From contig NZ_RAQO01000002.1 of assembly GCF_003610775.1 (NCBI RefSeq), forward strand, positions 222,515 to 286,514: 64,000 bases of DNA, read 5' to 3'. Positions within the stretch are counted from its first letter, which is position 1; each line of letters opens with the position of its first letter. Below, in pieces: positions 55,199 to 64,000 of this stretch. This DNA is from Alginatibacterium sediminis (lineage in GTDB: Bacteria > Pseudomonadota > Gammaproteobacteria > Enterobacterales > Celerinatantimonadaceae). A model generated the notes under the pieces. It saw only the letters and a list, made by a program, of their open reading frames with translations. It made no database searches and had not been told where the DNA came from. The position numbers and the translations under genes were made by a program.

Positions 55199-55477
55199 AT
55201 GGCTAATACTGCTGCAGCACTGCACATTCTTGTGAAAGACAAAGAAAAAGCTGACGACCTACTTCAACAAATCGAAAAAGGTGCCGACTTTCAGGCGCTT
55301 GCTAAAAAGCACTCCACTTGCCCATCAGGCCGTAAAGGTGGTGATTTAGGTGAGTTTCGTCGCGGACAAATGGTCCCGGCCTTTGACAAAGTTTGTTTTG
55401 AGGGCGAAATACTTAAACCAAGCCTGGTTAAAACACAGTTTGGCTGGCATATCGTGAAAACCTTATACCGTTCGTAG
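55199..55477 (+). CDS. ppiC: Parvulin-type peptidyl-prolyl isomerase PpiC
   Basis: This is a small cytoplasmic rotamase of 92 residues, the size of E. coli PpiC. The domain is complete: [51 protein letters not shown], and [10 protein letters not shown]. In E. coli ppiC follows ilvC and precedes rep; here it keeps that relative order but is separated by other genes. Confidence 0.93.
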   Translation: MANTAAALHILVKDKEKADDLLQQIEKGADFQALAKKHSTCPSGRKGGDLGEFRRGQMVPAFDKVCFEGEILKPSLVKTQFGWHIVKTLYRS

Positions 55478-55513
55478 GACTTCCTTAAGCGATAAGACAG
55501 TTTTACTGACATA

Positions 55514-55542
55514 AAAAAGCCGCGAGTCGTTCGCGGCTTTTT
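55514..55542. terminator. Bidirectional terminator between ppiC and the RND pump
   Basis: AAAAAGCCGCGA/TCGCGGCTTTTT with a 5-nt loop; A-run on the left, T-run on the right, between convergent genes. Confidence 0.9.
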
Positions 55543-55563
55543 GCTATTTAGGTTTAGTTGCTG

Positions 55564-58500
55564 CTACAAATGCTCTACTTCTGGCAAGGCTTTATGGTTT
55601 GCCCCTAACAGAGTGTAGATGGTTGGCAATACAAACAATGTAAAGATGGTGCCGATTGATAGTCCTGCACAAATCACCATGCCGATATCAAAACGCGCCG
55701 CAGCCCCTGGTCCAACAGCGAGTAGCAGTGGAATAAGACCCGCCACCATCGAAATAGTGGTCATCAAAATCGCCCGCAGACGAATACGCGCTGCATATTG
55801 AATCGCCTCTACTTTGCTCTTACCAAACTCCATTTGCTGCTCTTTAGCCACTTCACACATTAAAATACCGTGCTTGGTGATTAAGCCGACCAAAGTAATC
55901 ATGCCGATTTGGGTGTAAATATTCATCGAGGCTAAGCCCCAGCCCATCAGCAGCAGCGCGCCACAAATCGCCAAGGGTACCGACACCATGATCACCAGCG
56001 GGTCGCGCCAGCTTTCAAACTGCGCAGCTAGGACTAAGAAAATAATCGCCAAGGCTAGCGCAAAGGTAACGTAAAGCGCCGAGCCCTCTTGCACAAATTG
56101 TCGTGATTCACCTTTGTAGTCAAAAGTGTAGCCCGGTGGCAGTATGTCTGCCGCTTTTTGCTCTAGGAAATTCAAGGCATCGCCCATCGCTTGTCCTGGC
56201 ATAAGTACCGCGTTCAGTGTCACCGTGTTTGACTGATCCATTTGTAGCAAGCTTGAAGGCTCACCATTAAGTTTCCAATCGATTAAGTTGACCAAGGGAA
56301 CCGGCGCGCCCGACACACTGTTGACATAGTAGTTACCGATCAACTCAGGCGTAAGACGATCGCCACGTTTAACCTGAGGAATAACCTCGTAACTTCGACC
56401 ATCGATATTAATGTGATTGATGTAACCGTCGCCCATGAGCATCGACATAGTATTGGCAATATCTTCCATTTTCACGCCATAGGCGCCAGCTTTGTCGCGG
56501 TCAACTTCAACGCTCAGCTGCGGAGTTTTGTACTTAAGGTCAAGATCTGAGAATACAAAGTAGCCCGCTTGCGTGGCTTCATTTTGTAACTCGGTTGCCA
56601 TTGCCAAGATTGAGCGATAGTCGCCAATACCTTTAATTACCATTTGTACTGGATAACCGCCACTAGAGCCGGGCAGCACTGGCATAGGAAACGAAGTAGC
56701 ACTCACGCCAGCAATGTCTTTACCGGTGTCTTTGACCATATTCATTAAAGTGTCTTGGTCATGTTCACGTTGATCCCAAAGCACCGACCGAATAATCCCA
56801 AGACCACTGTCAGCAGATGGGATACCCGCCATGGTGAAGGTACCTTCAATATCATTGATCTCAAGCGTGCGTCGACTCACTTCGTCCATGTATTGGTCGA
56901 TGTAATCCAAATTTGAGCCTGGCGGAGCTGATACCATTAGAATACTAGCGCCTTTATCTTCGGCGGGCGCTAGCTCTGATGGGATTAATTGCATCAATGG
57001 GTACAAACTTGCAAATACAATAATGGCGAAAATCACAATCGCGGGACGTCGCTTTAGAGTCACCGCTAAAGTACTTGCATAGGCATCATCGAGTCGATCT
57101 AGAAACCGATGAACAGCAAGTTCGAAACGACCAGGGTTTTCGTTCTTCTTCAAGATCCCAGCACACATTACCGGCGATAAGGTAAGCGCCACAAAACCTG
57201 ACACAAAAACTGCGCCAGCGAGGGTCAAGGCAAACTCTTTAAACAGTGCGCCAGTCAAGCCACCTAGTAAAGCGATTGGAGAGTAAACCGCAATCAAGGT
57301 TATGGTCATTGAAATAACCGGAACCGCAATCTCACGAGTCCCGATAACAGCAGCATCAAAGGGAGATTTCCCCATTCGAATATGTCGGTCGACGTTTTCA
57401 ACCACCACAATCGCGTCATCGACCACCAGCCCAATTGCCAAGACCATGGCCAATAGTGTCAATAGATTGATGGAAAATCCTAAGACTTGCATCGCCAAAC
57501 ACACGCCAATCAATGACAAAGGAATAGCAATCACCGGAATAATAACTGCGCGCAAATTTCCCATAAACAGGAAGATAGTAATAACCACAATTATGGTGGC
57601 TTCGACTATCGTGGTTAATACTTCATTGATTGAGGATTCAATGTATTCCGTGGAGTCATACAATAACTGCATATCAATGTTATCAGGCAGATTGTTGTCG
57701 ATCTCGGAGTACATCTCTTTAATCAGTTTGGCAACCTCTAAAGGGTTGGCAGTTGGGGTTGGGTCTATAGCAATTACAACCGCGGAGCTACCATCCACTT
57801 TAGCGCGGATGGTTTCACGGCCAGCGTTCATTTCAATTTCAGCGATATCACCTAAGCGAACAATACCGCTGTCGCTACGCATCACGATCATTTGCTTAAA
57901 TTCGTCGACTGTTTTTAAGTCGGTATCGGCTTCAACATTGATCAAACCAAAGCGGCTTTTAGCCTGCCCCGGTGCAGCGCGATAATTGTTTTGGCGAAGC
58001 GCGGCCGCAACTTGAGACGCAGTGAGCTTATGGGCAACCATTTTTAGCGGATCTAACCACACACGAACCGACAAGTTAGGTCCATATACGTTGGCTTTGG
58101 ACACCCCGGTTACTGTGACCAGCTTGGGCTGAACTGTACGTTGTAGATAATCTGAGATCTGGGCGGAATTTAGCTCGTCGCTGGCAAATGCCAAATACAT
58201 AATTGACGTACTTGAGCCTGTTGAACGACTAATATTGGGATCAAGTGCTTCAGAAGGTAGCCTTGCTCGCACGCTGTTCACTTTGGCCATAATTTCTGAC
58301 AAAGCTGCATCGGGATCGGTGCCAATTTCCATATAGGCGGTGATGGTAGAGCTGCCCATTCGGCTTTCAGATTGTAGAAAGTCGAGGTTATCAGCCTCAG
58401 CAATTGCCTGTTGTAGCGGCTGAGTAATAAAACCCTGGATCACATCTGAAGGCGCACCATAATAGGCGGTCGAGATCGTTACCACGGTATTGGTGAGCTC

Positions 58501-58614
58501 AGGATATTCGCGCACTTGCATCTTAAAGATGGCTTGAATACCAAGAATCACCAACAGCAAACTTAGGGCCAGCGCCAACACTGGGCGACGGATAAATATA
58601 TCGGTAAATTTCAT
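55564..58614 (-). CDS. RND efflux pump inner-membrane transporter (HAE1/AcrB type)
   Basis: This is a 1016-residue proton-driven tripartite efflux pump subunit with two six-helix halves and large periplasmic loops. Signatures are IFIRRPVLALALSLLLVILG at the start, GLVVDDAIVVVENVDRH (proton-relay Asp pair), LTLSPVMCAGIL and the C-terminal GLITKHGILMCEVAKEQ. It is of the MexF/AcrB-like HAE1 group; the substrate range cannot be told. It follows the MFP gene by 12 nt. No outer-membrane channel gene is in the operon. Confidence 0.92.
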   Translation of the reverse strand: MKFTDIFIRRPVLALALSLLLVILGIQAIFKMQVREYPELTNTVVTISTAYYGAPSDVIQGFITQPLQQAIAEADNLDFLQSESRMGSSTITAYMEIGTDPDAALSEIMAKVNSVRARLPSEALDPNISRSTGSSTSIMYLAFASDELNSAQISDYLQRTVQPKLVTVTGVSKANVYGPNLSVRVWLDPLKMVAHKLTASQVAAALRQNNYRAAPGQAKSRFGLINVEADTDLKTVDEFKQMIVMRSDSGIVRLGDIAEIEMNAGRETIRAKVDGSSAVVIAIDPTPTANPLEVAKLIKEMYSEIDNNLPDNIDMQLLYDSTEYIESSINEVLTTIVEATIIVVITIFLFMGNLRAVIIPVIAIPLSLIGVCLAMQVLGFSINLLTLLAMVLAIGLVVDDAIVVVENVDRHIRMGKSPFDAAVIGTREIAVPVISMTITLIAVYSPIALLGGLTGALFKEFALTLAGAVFVSGFVALTLSPVMCAGILKKNENPGRFELAVHRFLDRLDDAYASTLAVTLKRRPAIVIFAIIVFASLYPLMQLIPSELAPAEDKGASILMVSAPPGSNLDYIDQYMDEVSRRTLEINDIEGTFTMAGIPSADSGLGIIRSVLWDQREHDQDTLMNMVKDTGKDIAGVSATSFPMPVLPGSSGGYPVQMVIKGIGDYRSILAMATELQNEATQAGYFVFSDLDLKYKTPQLSVEVDRDKAGAYGVKMEDIANTMSMLMGDGYINHINIDGRSYEVIPQVKRGDRLTPELIGNYYVNSVSGAPVPLVNLIDWKLNGEPSSLLQMDQSNTVTLNAVLMPGQAMGDALNFLEQKAADILPPGYTFDYKGESRQFVQEGSALYVTFALALAIIFLVLAAQFESWRDPLVIMVSVPLAICGALLLMGWGLASMNIYTQIGMITLVGLITKHGILMCEVAKEQQMEFGKSKVEAIQYAARIRLRAILMTTISMVAGLIPLLLAVGPGAAARFDIGMVICAGLSIGTIFTLFVLPTIYTLLGANHKALPEVEHL

Positions 58615-58626
58615 ACTTTGCGGCCT

Positions 58627-59751
58627 CTATTCGTTCGGCAATTCTTGCTTGCGATCGATAAACGAATCTTCAACCAAACGTACTTTGGCACCATTTTGTA
58701 GTCGTACTTGCCCTGCAACAACCACCTTCTCATGGCCTTCTACACCACTAGCAATCAACACGTCGTCATCAAGACGCTCGTCAATCACAACACTACGCTG
58801 TTTTACATGCAGTTCGGTCTCGCCACTGGCTTGGTTTTGACTTTCTTCAACCACAAAGACCGATTGTCCATAAAGGGTAAAATTAACCGCAATTTGTGGA
58901 ATAACCACTCGGTCCTTAAGTACCGGAAGCCAAGCAACTACGTCTGCGTACATACCAGAGCGTAGCTGTTGATTACTGTTAGGAATTTCGGCTTGAATTT
59001 GAACCACGCCACTTTGAAAGTCTACGGTTGGTTCAATGGCCGAAATAGCGCCTACAAAGTTGGTATCGGGGTAGGCGTCGGTATGCAGCTCAATTGGCAT
59101 ATCGATATAGATTTGTGACAATTGCTTTTGCGGAACAATAAAGCGGATTTGCATTTTGTCCAGATTCTCAAGGCGAACGATATCGTTACCTGGCTGCAAA
59201 TACTCACCTAAGTTAATTTGGCGAATACCCACAATGCCATCAAAGGGCGCACGGATTTGCTTACGTTTAATGGTTTCTTGCAAGGCCACCACATCGTTAA
59301 CCAAGCTTAAGTACTGTGCTTCGGAGTCATCAAACTGAGTTTGTGAAACGGAGCCCTTACCCAACAAGGTACGGTTTCGAGTTAATTGACGCTTTAAAGC
59401 AGGTAAGCGTGCCTGAGCAGACGCAAGATTGGCTTTTTCAACCTTGGCCTCGAGCTCTACTAGTAGATCATCGGCTTTAACTTTATCACCAGACTGGAAG
59501 TGAATTTTATCCACTAAACCTGCAACCGATGAGCTAACGGTTACCCCTTGAAAGGGTTCGATGAAACCAATTGATTTTATCGAAGGTGTCCAGTCGCGAA
59601 CCGTTGCTTGCTGAACTTCAACCGGTAAACTCGGTACCGGTCTAGCCGCCATGAACTCAGCAATCTTTTGTTGCTTGAACATATTAAAACCAAAAACACT
59701 GCCAAACAGTAAAACTGCAAACAGCAGTGCAAAAGCAATCCACTTTTTCAT
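58627..59751 (-). CDS. RND efflux periplasmic adaptor (MFP) subunit
   Basis: This 374-residue protein has an N-terminal membrane anchor (about 5-25), then the usual adaptor order: beta-barrel start, lipoyl half (GVTVSSSVAGLVDKIHFQSGDKVKADDLLVELE), alpha-helical hairpin, second lipoyl half (RAPFDGIVGIRQINLGEYLQPG) and membrane-proximal domain. There is no lipobox. It links the RND transporter to a TolC-like channel. It lies 3 nt after tetR and 12 nt before the transporter gene. Confidence 0.92.
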   Translation of the reverse strand: MKKWIAFALLFAVLLFGSVFGFNMFKQQKIAEFMAARPVPSLPVEVQQATVRDWTPSIKSIGFIEPFQGVTVSSSVAGLVDKIHFQSGDKVKADDLLVELEAKVEKANLASAQARLPALKRQLTRNRTLLGKGSVSQTQFDDSEAQYLSLVNDVVALQETIKRKQIRAPFDGIVGIRQINLGEYLQPGNDIVRLENLDKMQIRFIVPQKQLSQIYIDMPIELHTDAYPDTNFVGAISAIEPTVDFQSGVVQIQAEIPNSNQQLRSGMYADVVAWLPVLKDRVVIPQIAVNFTLYGQSVFVVEESQNQASGETELHVKQRSVVIDERLDDDVLIASGVEGHEKVVVAGQVRLQNGAKVRLVEDSFIDRKQELPNE

Positions 59752-59754
59752 TTG

Positions 59755-60339
59755 TTACTCCGAAATCGATATAGAAGGATTCAGCGCGATGGCATCCCAA
59801 CAGGCTAAAACCGCTAATTTTTGTAATTCTTGGCTCATGACTAAGCCTTGATTTGTACTTTGATGTGAAAACTCGCCAATCGGTCCGAAACCTAAACTGT
59901 AAAGAATAGGACCCGGTAGTGGTTTAAGCACGCCCTGTGCAACGCCTTGGCCAAAGAATTCGGTGAGGGGTGTAAAGAGGTCCATAAATTGCTGCCAGGA
60001 ACTCTCATAGTCTGGTAATAAACGCATCATTTCGCGCAATTTAACTTTTTCTGGATAGCGCAAATGAAAATTATAGGAATTAGCCCATAGGTTTTCGAAC
60101 TGCTGTTGAAAACTAAGAGTTGCATCATGCCCCGCAAGCAGCACCAGACTAAAGTCACGGATGTTGCGTTCTCGAAGCTTTGAGATAAGTTCAGACTTAT
60201 CGGTAAAGTGAAGGTATATCGTACCCGCTGCTACACCGGCGTGTTTAGCCACTTTGCTCATGGACGTATTCATGATCCCTTGCTGCGCAATCACCTCTTC
60301 CGTGGCGTCCAAAATTAACCTGGTTTTATCGGGACTCAT
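59755..60339 (-). CDS. TetR-family repressor of the RND pump
   Basis: This 194-residue regulator has the TetR N-terminal HTH: ILDATEEVIAQQGIMNTSMSKVAKHAGVAAGTIYLHFTDKSELI. The C-terminal half is the variable ligand-binding domain. The ATG at 60339 has GGAAG close upstream; an in-frame ATG at 60369 lies inside the operator palindrome and is rejected. It is first in tetR-MFP-RND and probably autoregulated, with pump expression released on ligand binding. Confidence 0.9.
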   Translation of the reverse strand: MSPDKTRLILDATEEVIAQQGIMNTSMSKVAKHAGVAAGTIYLHFTDKSELISKLRERNIRDFSLVLLAGHDATLSFQQQFENLWANSYNFHLRYPEKVKLREMMRLLPDYESSWQQFMDLFTPLTEFFGQGVAQGVLKPLPGPILYSLGFGPIGEFSHQSTNQGLVMSQELQKLAVLACWDAIALNPSISISE

Positions 60340-60349
60340 AGCTTCCACA

Positions 60350-60377
60350 AATAATGAATGAACGTTCATTCATTATT
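60350..60377. promoter_or_regulatory. Perfect 28-bp palindrome, probable TetR operator
   Basis: The 14-nt arm AATAATGAATGAAC is followed by its exact complement. The centre, AATGAACGTTCATT, is typical of TetR-family efflux operators. It lies 11-38 nt before the tetR start codon, in the region shared with the divergent rep gene. Confidence 0.85.
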
Positions 60378-60487
60378 GTACTGCGTGTTTGCAACGCGCT
60401 GCAAGCAATAATTATCGCTATAAGTAAGGTGCGAGAGCTGAGAGTTCAGGTAAACTAGGCCGTTACGTTTGAAAATAGGTATTTTTG

Positions 60488-62506
60488 GTGAAGTTAAACC
60501 CCGCTCAACAACAAGCTGTCGAATTTGTCTCTGGCCCCTGCCTGGTACTTGCGGGTGCGGGGAGCGGTAAAACACGCGTAATCACCAACAAGATCGCCCA
60601 CTTGGTGCGAGAGTGTCGTATGAGTCCTCGACATATTGCAGCGGTAACCTTTACGAATAAAGCAGCTCGTGAGATGCGCGAGCGGGTTGGACAAACCCTA
60701 GGTCGTAAAGAGTCTCGCGGATTAACCGTGAGTACCTTTCACACCCTGGGTTTAGATATCATTCGCCGTGAGCATAAACATCTGCGTTTAAAAGCTAATT
60801 TCTCCTTATTTGATGACCAAGACCAAGTTGCCTTGCTTAAAGAGCTAAGTATCGATCAGCTTAAAGAAGATAAAGACCTAATTAAGCAGCTGATTTCGCA
60901 AATATCGAATTGGAAAAATGACCTGATCTTGCCAAAACAAGCCAAAGACCAGGCCAGTGGTGAACGCGATCAACTATTTGCGCATTTATACCAAATCTAT
61001 ACCCAGCACATGAAAGCCTATAACGCCTTAGACTTTGATGACTTAATTGTTATGCCAACCATCTTACTGGCCACCAATCAAACGGTGCGTGAGTACTGGC
61101 AAAACCGTATTCGCTACTTGTTGGTTGATGAATACCAAGACACCAATACCAGCCAATACCAATTAGTGAAGTTGCTGGTTGGTGAGCGCGCACGCTTTAC
61201 CGTAGTTGGCGATGACGACCAAAGCATTTATAGCTGGCGCGGGGCACAGCCTAAAAACCTAATGTTGCTGCAGACCGACTTCCCTCAATTGAAAGTTGTT
61301 AAACTTGAACAAAACTACCGTAGTTCGCAACGCATTCTAAAGTGCGCCAATATTCTGATTGAAAACAATGAGCATATTTTCGATAAAAGCCTGTTCTCGG
61401 AATTACCCTATGGTGAACCGGTTAAAATCATTTCTGCTAAAAACGAAGAACAAGAAGCAGAGCGGGTTGTAGCGGAGCTGATAGGACACCGCTTTATGAA
61501 CGGCACTAGTTATAAAGACTACGCGGTTCTATATCGAGGCAATCACCAATCACGCCTGCTTGAAAAAACCCTAATGAATAACCGTATCCCCTATAAGATT
61601 AGTGGTGGTACCTCGTTCTTCTCGCGTAGTGAAATTAAAGACATTATGGCCTACCTACGGGTTATGGTGAATGACGAGGACGATAACGCCTTGTTGCGGG
61701 TAATCAATACGCCGCGCCGTGAAATTGGTCCAGCAACGATGGAGCGCATTGGTACCTATGCCAATGAAACCCACGTCAATTTATTCGAAGCCTGCTGCAA
61801 AGCTGACTTGTTGGCCGCTTTGCCGGCTCGAGCCCGTAAAGCTGTTGAAGGTTTCAGCCGCTGGTTAGTCGAGCTTTCAGACCGAGCACAGCGCGGAGAA
61901 GCCCAGCAAGCGGTGCGCGACCTCATCCGCGACATTAACTACGAAGACTGGCTCTACGAAACAAGCCCAAGCCCGCGCGCCGCAGAAATGCGGATGAAAA
62001 ATGTCTCAGAGTTATTTCGTTGGATCACCGACATGTTAGAGGGCAGCAACGACAAAGAGCCGATGACCTTACCCCAAGTGGTCAATCGCTTAATATTGCG
62101 CGATATGATGGAGCGTGGCGAAGACGACGAAGAACTCGACCAGGTGCAACTGATGACCTTGCATGCCTCCAAAGGACTCGAATTCCCCTATGTGTATTTA
62201 ATTGGTATGGAAGAAGGCTTACTGCCGCATCAAAGCAGCATTGATGAAGAAAATGTCGACGAAGAACGCCGATTAGCGTACGTGGGTATTACTCGCGCCC
62301 AAAAAGAACTGTTCTTCACCCTAACCCGAGAACGCCGGCAGTATGGCGAAACCTTCAAACCGGAGCCCAGCCGCTTTTTGTATGAGCTACCGCAAGATGA
62401 TTTACAGTGGCCAAACGACAAGCGCGAAGTTAGCCCAGAGCAACGAGAAGCTAAGGGAGCCAAGGGAATTGCAGCGCTACGCGCGGCATTAGGCAATAAA
62501 GATTAA
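60488..62506 (+). CDS. rep: ATP-dependent DNA helicase Rep
   Basis: Rep is an SF1A 3'-5' helicase that clears protein roadblocks ahead of replication forks. From GTG 60488 it has 672 residues, close to E. coli Rep (673). Motifs are AGAGSGKT at 22-29, [51 protein letters not shown] and [22 protein letters not shown]. The start was chosen because [17 protein letters not shown] matches the Rep N-terminus; an adjacent TTG one codon earlier is possible. AGG lies about 8 nt upstream. It is divergent from the tetR operon. Confidence 0.95.
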   Translation: MKLNPAQQQAVEFVSGPCLVLAGAGSGKTRVITNKIAHLVRECRMSPRHIAAVTFTNKAAREMRERVGQTLGRKESRGLTVSTFHTLGLDIIRREHKHLRLKANFSLFDDQDQVALLKELSIDQLKEDKDLIKQLISQISNWKNDLILPKQAKDQASGERDQLFAHLYQIYTQHMKAYNALDFDDLIVMPTILLATNQTVREYWQNRIRYLLVDEYQDTNTSQYQLVKLLVGERARFTVVGDDDQSIYSWRGAQPKNLMLLQTDFPQLKVVKLEQNYRSSQRILKCANILIENNEHIFDKSLFSELPYGEPVKIISAKNEEQEAERVVAELIGHRFMNGTSYKDYAVLYRGNHQSRLLEKTLMNNRIPYKISGGTSFFSRSEIKDIMAYLRVMVNDEDDNALLRVINTPRREIGPATMERIGTYANETHVNLFEACCKADLLAALPARARKAVEGFSRWLVELSDRAQRGEAQQAVRDLIRDINYEDWLYETSPSPRAAEMRMKNVSELFRWITDMLEGSNDKEPMTLPQVVNRLILRDMMERGEDDEELDQVQLMTLHASKGLEFPYVYLIGMEEGLLPHQSSIDEENVDEERRLAYVGITRAQKELFFTLTRERRQYGETFKPEPSRFLYELPQDDLQWPNDKREVSPEQREAKGAKGIAALRAALGNKD

Positions 62507-62644
62507 TTGCGCTTAGCATTAGCAGCTAAGTGGTGAGCATTATCGGTTTAGACTTTAAGCCAATAAACCGATACTTTTTGACTTAATTTTGTAATGATGT
62601 GGTTACACGGATGTCATAACAAATAGTAAAACGATGAGAAAGAG

Positions 62645-63793
62645 ATGATAGAGCCAAGCCAACGCGTACAAGAAACTAAAGAATCCTATATTCGTAATAT
62701 CCTCAAAGTCATCCAACAACCAGGCATGTTATCGCTTGCCGGTGGTCTTCCCGATGCGTCGCGTTTCCCAAAAGCGATACTCGCGCAAGCAGCGCAGCAC
62801 TTAGCGGATGACCCATCTATTTATCAATACGGCGCAACCGAAGGCTATGCACCGCTGCGCAAATGGCTGATTGATTCGCTCGCTTTGGCCGACGACGTTA
62901 TGGTGACTAGCGGCTCTCAACAAGCTCTTGATCTCATTGCTCGCAGTTATTTAAACCCCGGCGATCAAGTACTATGTGAAGCTCCAAGCTACTTAGGAGC
63001 GCTACAGATTTTCGATTTGGCGCAAGCAAAGACACTGACGGTTAAAAGTGATAGCACGGGGCCTGATCTTGACCACCTTGAAAGCATGCTTAGCCAAAAC
63101 CAAATCAAACTTTTTTACGCAGTCCCTGATTTCCAAAATCCTAGTTCAAGTTGCTGGACTTTGGAAAAGCGCCAAGGCGTTGCTTTGTTGTGCGAACGCT
63201 TCGATGTCGCCTTCATTGAAGATGCACCTTATCGCGAACTACGCTACAGCGGCGAAACGCTACCTAGCGTTAGTTCCTTATGTAAAGGGCAAGCGTTTTA
63301 CATGGGATCGTTTTCGAAGATTGCTACGCCAAGCATGCGGGTTGGTTTTGTAATGGCCAGCCAAAAATTGCTGGAACCACTTAAGAAAGTCAAACAAGCC
63401 AGCGATTTGCACTCAGCATTGCCGATGCAACAAATGCTACTTGCAACCATCACTCATCCTGAATTTCCGGCGCATTTAGAGCAGCTTAAACAACACTATT
63501 GCGCACGCCGTGATGTACTCGTCGATGCACTAAATCGGCATTTGAGCGACTGGATAGATTTTGAAGTACCCGAAGGTGGAATGTTTGTTTGGGCCAAGCT
63601 TAAACAACACCAAGCTCATGATTTAGCTGCTAAAGCCCTAGATTACCAAGTGGCGGTTGTACCCGGTGATGAGTTTTGGCCAAGTGATGCCAGCATTGAC
63701 TATCAAGCTATTCGCTTAAACTTTACTGCGCTTGATGATGCCCAGCTTGAACAAGCAGTTGAACGCTTAGCCGAAGTCATGTCAAACAGTTAA
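62645..63793 (+). CDS. PLP-dependent fold-type I aminotransferase
   Basis: This 382-residue enzyme is of the aminotransferase I/II group related to 2-aminoadipate/LysN-type and MocR C-terminal domains. Motifs are LSLAGGLPDASRFP, QYGATEGYAPLR, TSGSQQALDLIAR, DFQNPSSSCW, EDAPYREL and the PLP Lys225 in GSFSKIATPSMRVGF. The amino donor and acceptor are unknown; it could serve branched-chain, aromatic or aminoadipate metabolism. GAGAAAGAG precedes the ATG. It converges with the gene at the right edge. Confidence 0.85.
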   Translation: MIEPSQRVQETKESYIRNILKVIQQPGMLSLAGGLPDASRFPKAILAQAAQHLADDPSIYQYGATEGYAPLRKWLIDSLALADDVMVTSGSQQALDLIARSYLNPGDQVLCEAPSYLGALQIFDLAQAKTLTVKSDSTGPDLDHLESMLSQNQIKLFYAVPDFQNPSSSCWTLEKRQGVALLCERFDVAFIEDAPYRELRYSGETLPSVSSLCKGQAFYMGSFSKIATPSMRVGFVMASQKLLEPLKKVKQASDLHSALPMQQMLLATITHPEFPAHLEQLKQHYCARRDVLVDALNRHLSDWIDFEVPEGGMFVWAKLKQHQAHDLAAKALDYQVAVVPGDEFWPSDASIDYQAIRLNFTALDDAQLEQAVERLAEVMSNS

Positions 63794-63810
63794 ACCGGTG
63801 ATGGTTTAGC

Positions 63811-64000
63811 TTAGTCTTTGATAAACTCGATATTGCTAAAACCCATGCGTTTGAACTCGCTGTCTCGGAATTCACGCATGGCGTTTTTACCTTTAGAATG
63901 CTGCAATACTTGGGCTTCCATCGCCAAATAGTTGCTCAGATCCACTCCTTCCGCAGCAGCTACCGCTTCTTGTAAGCTATTAAATCGGTCGTTAGCAAAG
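63811..64000 (-). CDS. C-terminal part of an unidentified protein (possibly enoyl-CoA hydratase family)
   Basis: The minus-strand frame is open from the window edge to a TAA at 63811-63813, giving about 62 C-terminal residues that end with RMGFSNIEFIKD. The helical segment DLSNYLAMEAQVLQHSKGKN, then AMREFRDSEF, is reminiscent of the end of enoyl-CoA hydratase/isomerase proteins (E-A-x-x-L...A-x-x-x-F), but this is weak. The stop lies 17 nt from the convergent aminotransferase stop. The gene start is outside the window. Confidence 0.45.
   Translation of the reverse strand, partial: FANDRFNSLQEAVAAAEGVDLSNYLAMEAQVLQHSKGKNAMREFRDSEFKRMGFSNIEFIKD

Noticed and set aside
57302..57985. 227-codon plus-strand frame opposite the RND transporter
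   Set aside because: It lies entirely antisense to a strongly conserved gene, is Ile/Thr/Ser-rich in the manner of an antisense translation, and lacks a ribosome site.
60340..60369. Upstream ATG at 60369 as the tetR start
   Set aside because: It lies within the operator palindrome and has no ribosome site, whereas ATG 60339 has GGAAG just upstream.

Overview
This 64 kb window is a chromosomal segment of a marine gammaproteobacterium, probably of the Alteromonadales (an Agarivorans-like organism is a reasonable guess, but no marker gene here fixes the genus). The signs are Gammaproteobacteria-type versions of FtsY, RsmD, Ppx, RecBCD, UshA, ComM, IlvGMEDA, IlvY/IlvC, UbiK, TcdA, PpiC and Rep, together with a secreted family-7 alginate lyase and a 2-keto-3-deoxygluconate (KDG) module typical of seaweed-associated bacteria. 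Coding density is high. I found no rRNA, tRNA, insertion sequence, prophage or CRISPR array.

Layout. 1-4 kb: start of ftsY (repeat-encoded Glu-Pro tract), mepA, and rsmD with a DUF1145 gene and a POTRA-less outer-membrane barrel. 4-8.5 kb: yecH, an orphan miniature flagellin-like gene, a DUF2007/RanBP2-finger gene next to ppx, and a bacterial FAN1 nuclease. 8.6-16.4 kb: 5'-nucleotidase lipoprotein, Nudix hydrolase, two tandem GGDEF proteins, exonuclease III, and a secreted phytase-like protein. 16.4-27 kb: recC-recB-recD with overlapping genes, and comM. 27-29.2 kb: a CBS protein, an SDR and a PEP-CTERM protein. 29.6-36 kb: the complete attenuated operon ilvL-ilvG-M-E-D-A. 36-43.4 kb: AEC transporter, class II DAHP synthase, alginate lyase, a 7-bp tandem repeat, ubiK, ybaK, and divergent ilvY/ilvC. 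43.5-50 kb: MFS transporter, amtB, rhomboid protease, KdgR-type regulator, and ygjV-kdgK-eda. 50-55.5 kb: a one-base-spaced operon of DUF4136 lipoprotein, an IadA-like amidohydrolase with altered metal ligands, and a FrnE-like DsbA; tcdA; a POT-like transporter lacking the ExxER motif; ppiC. 55.5-64 kb: tetR-MFP-RND efflux operon under a perfect 28-bp palindrome, rep, an aminotransferase, and the end of an unidentified gene.

How the genes work together. The two ilv loci encode all the enzymes from threonine or pyruvate to isoleucine and valine. ilvGMEDA is controlled by a readable leader-peptide attenuator, and ilvC by IlvY. Alginate lyase feeds a path whose last two steps (KdgK, Eda) lie about 9 kb away beside a KdgR-like repressor. 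The order comM - ilvLGMEDA - ilvY/ilvC - ppiC - rep matches the Escherichia coli arrangement from memory, so this stretch looks like an ancestral backbone into which accessory genes have been placed.

The most interesting observations are the orphan mini-flagellin, the IadA-like protein lacking a canonical metal-binding His and the carboxylated Lys, the POT-like carrier without its proton-coupling motif, and the exact RanBP2-type zinc-finger signature on a bacterial DUF2007 protein. I did not find a convincing wholly new multi-gene system.
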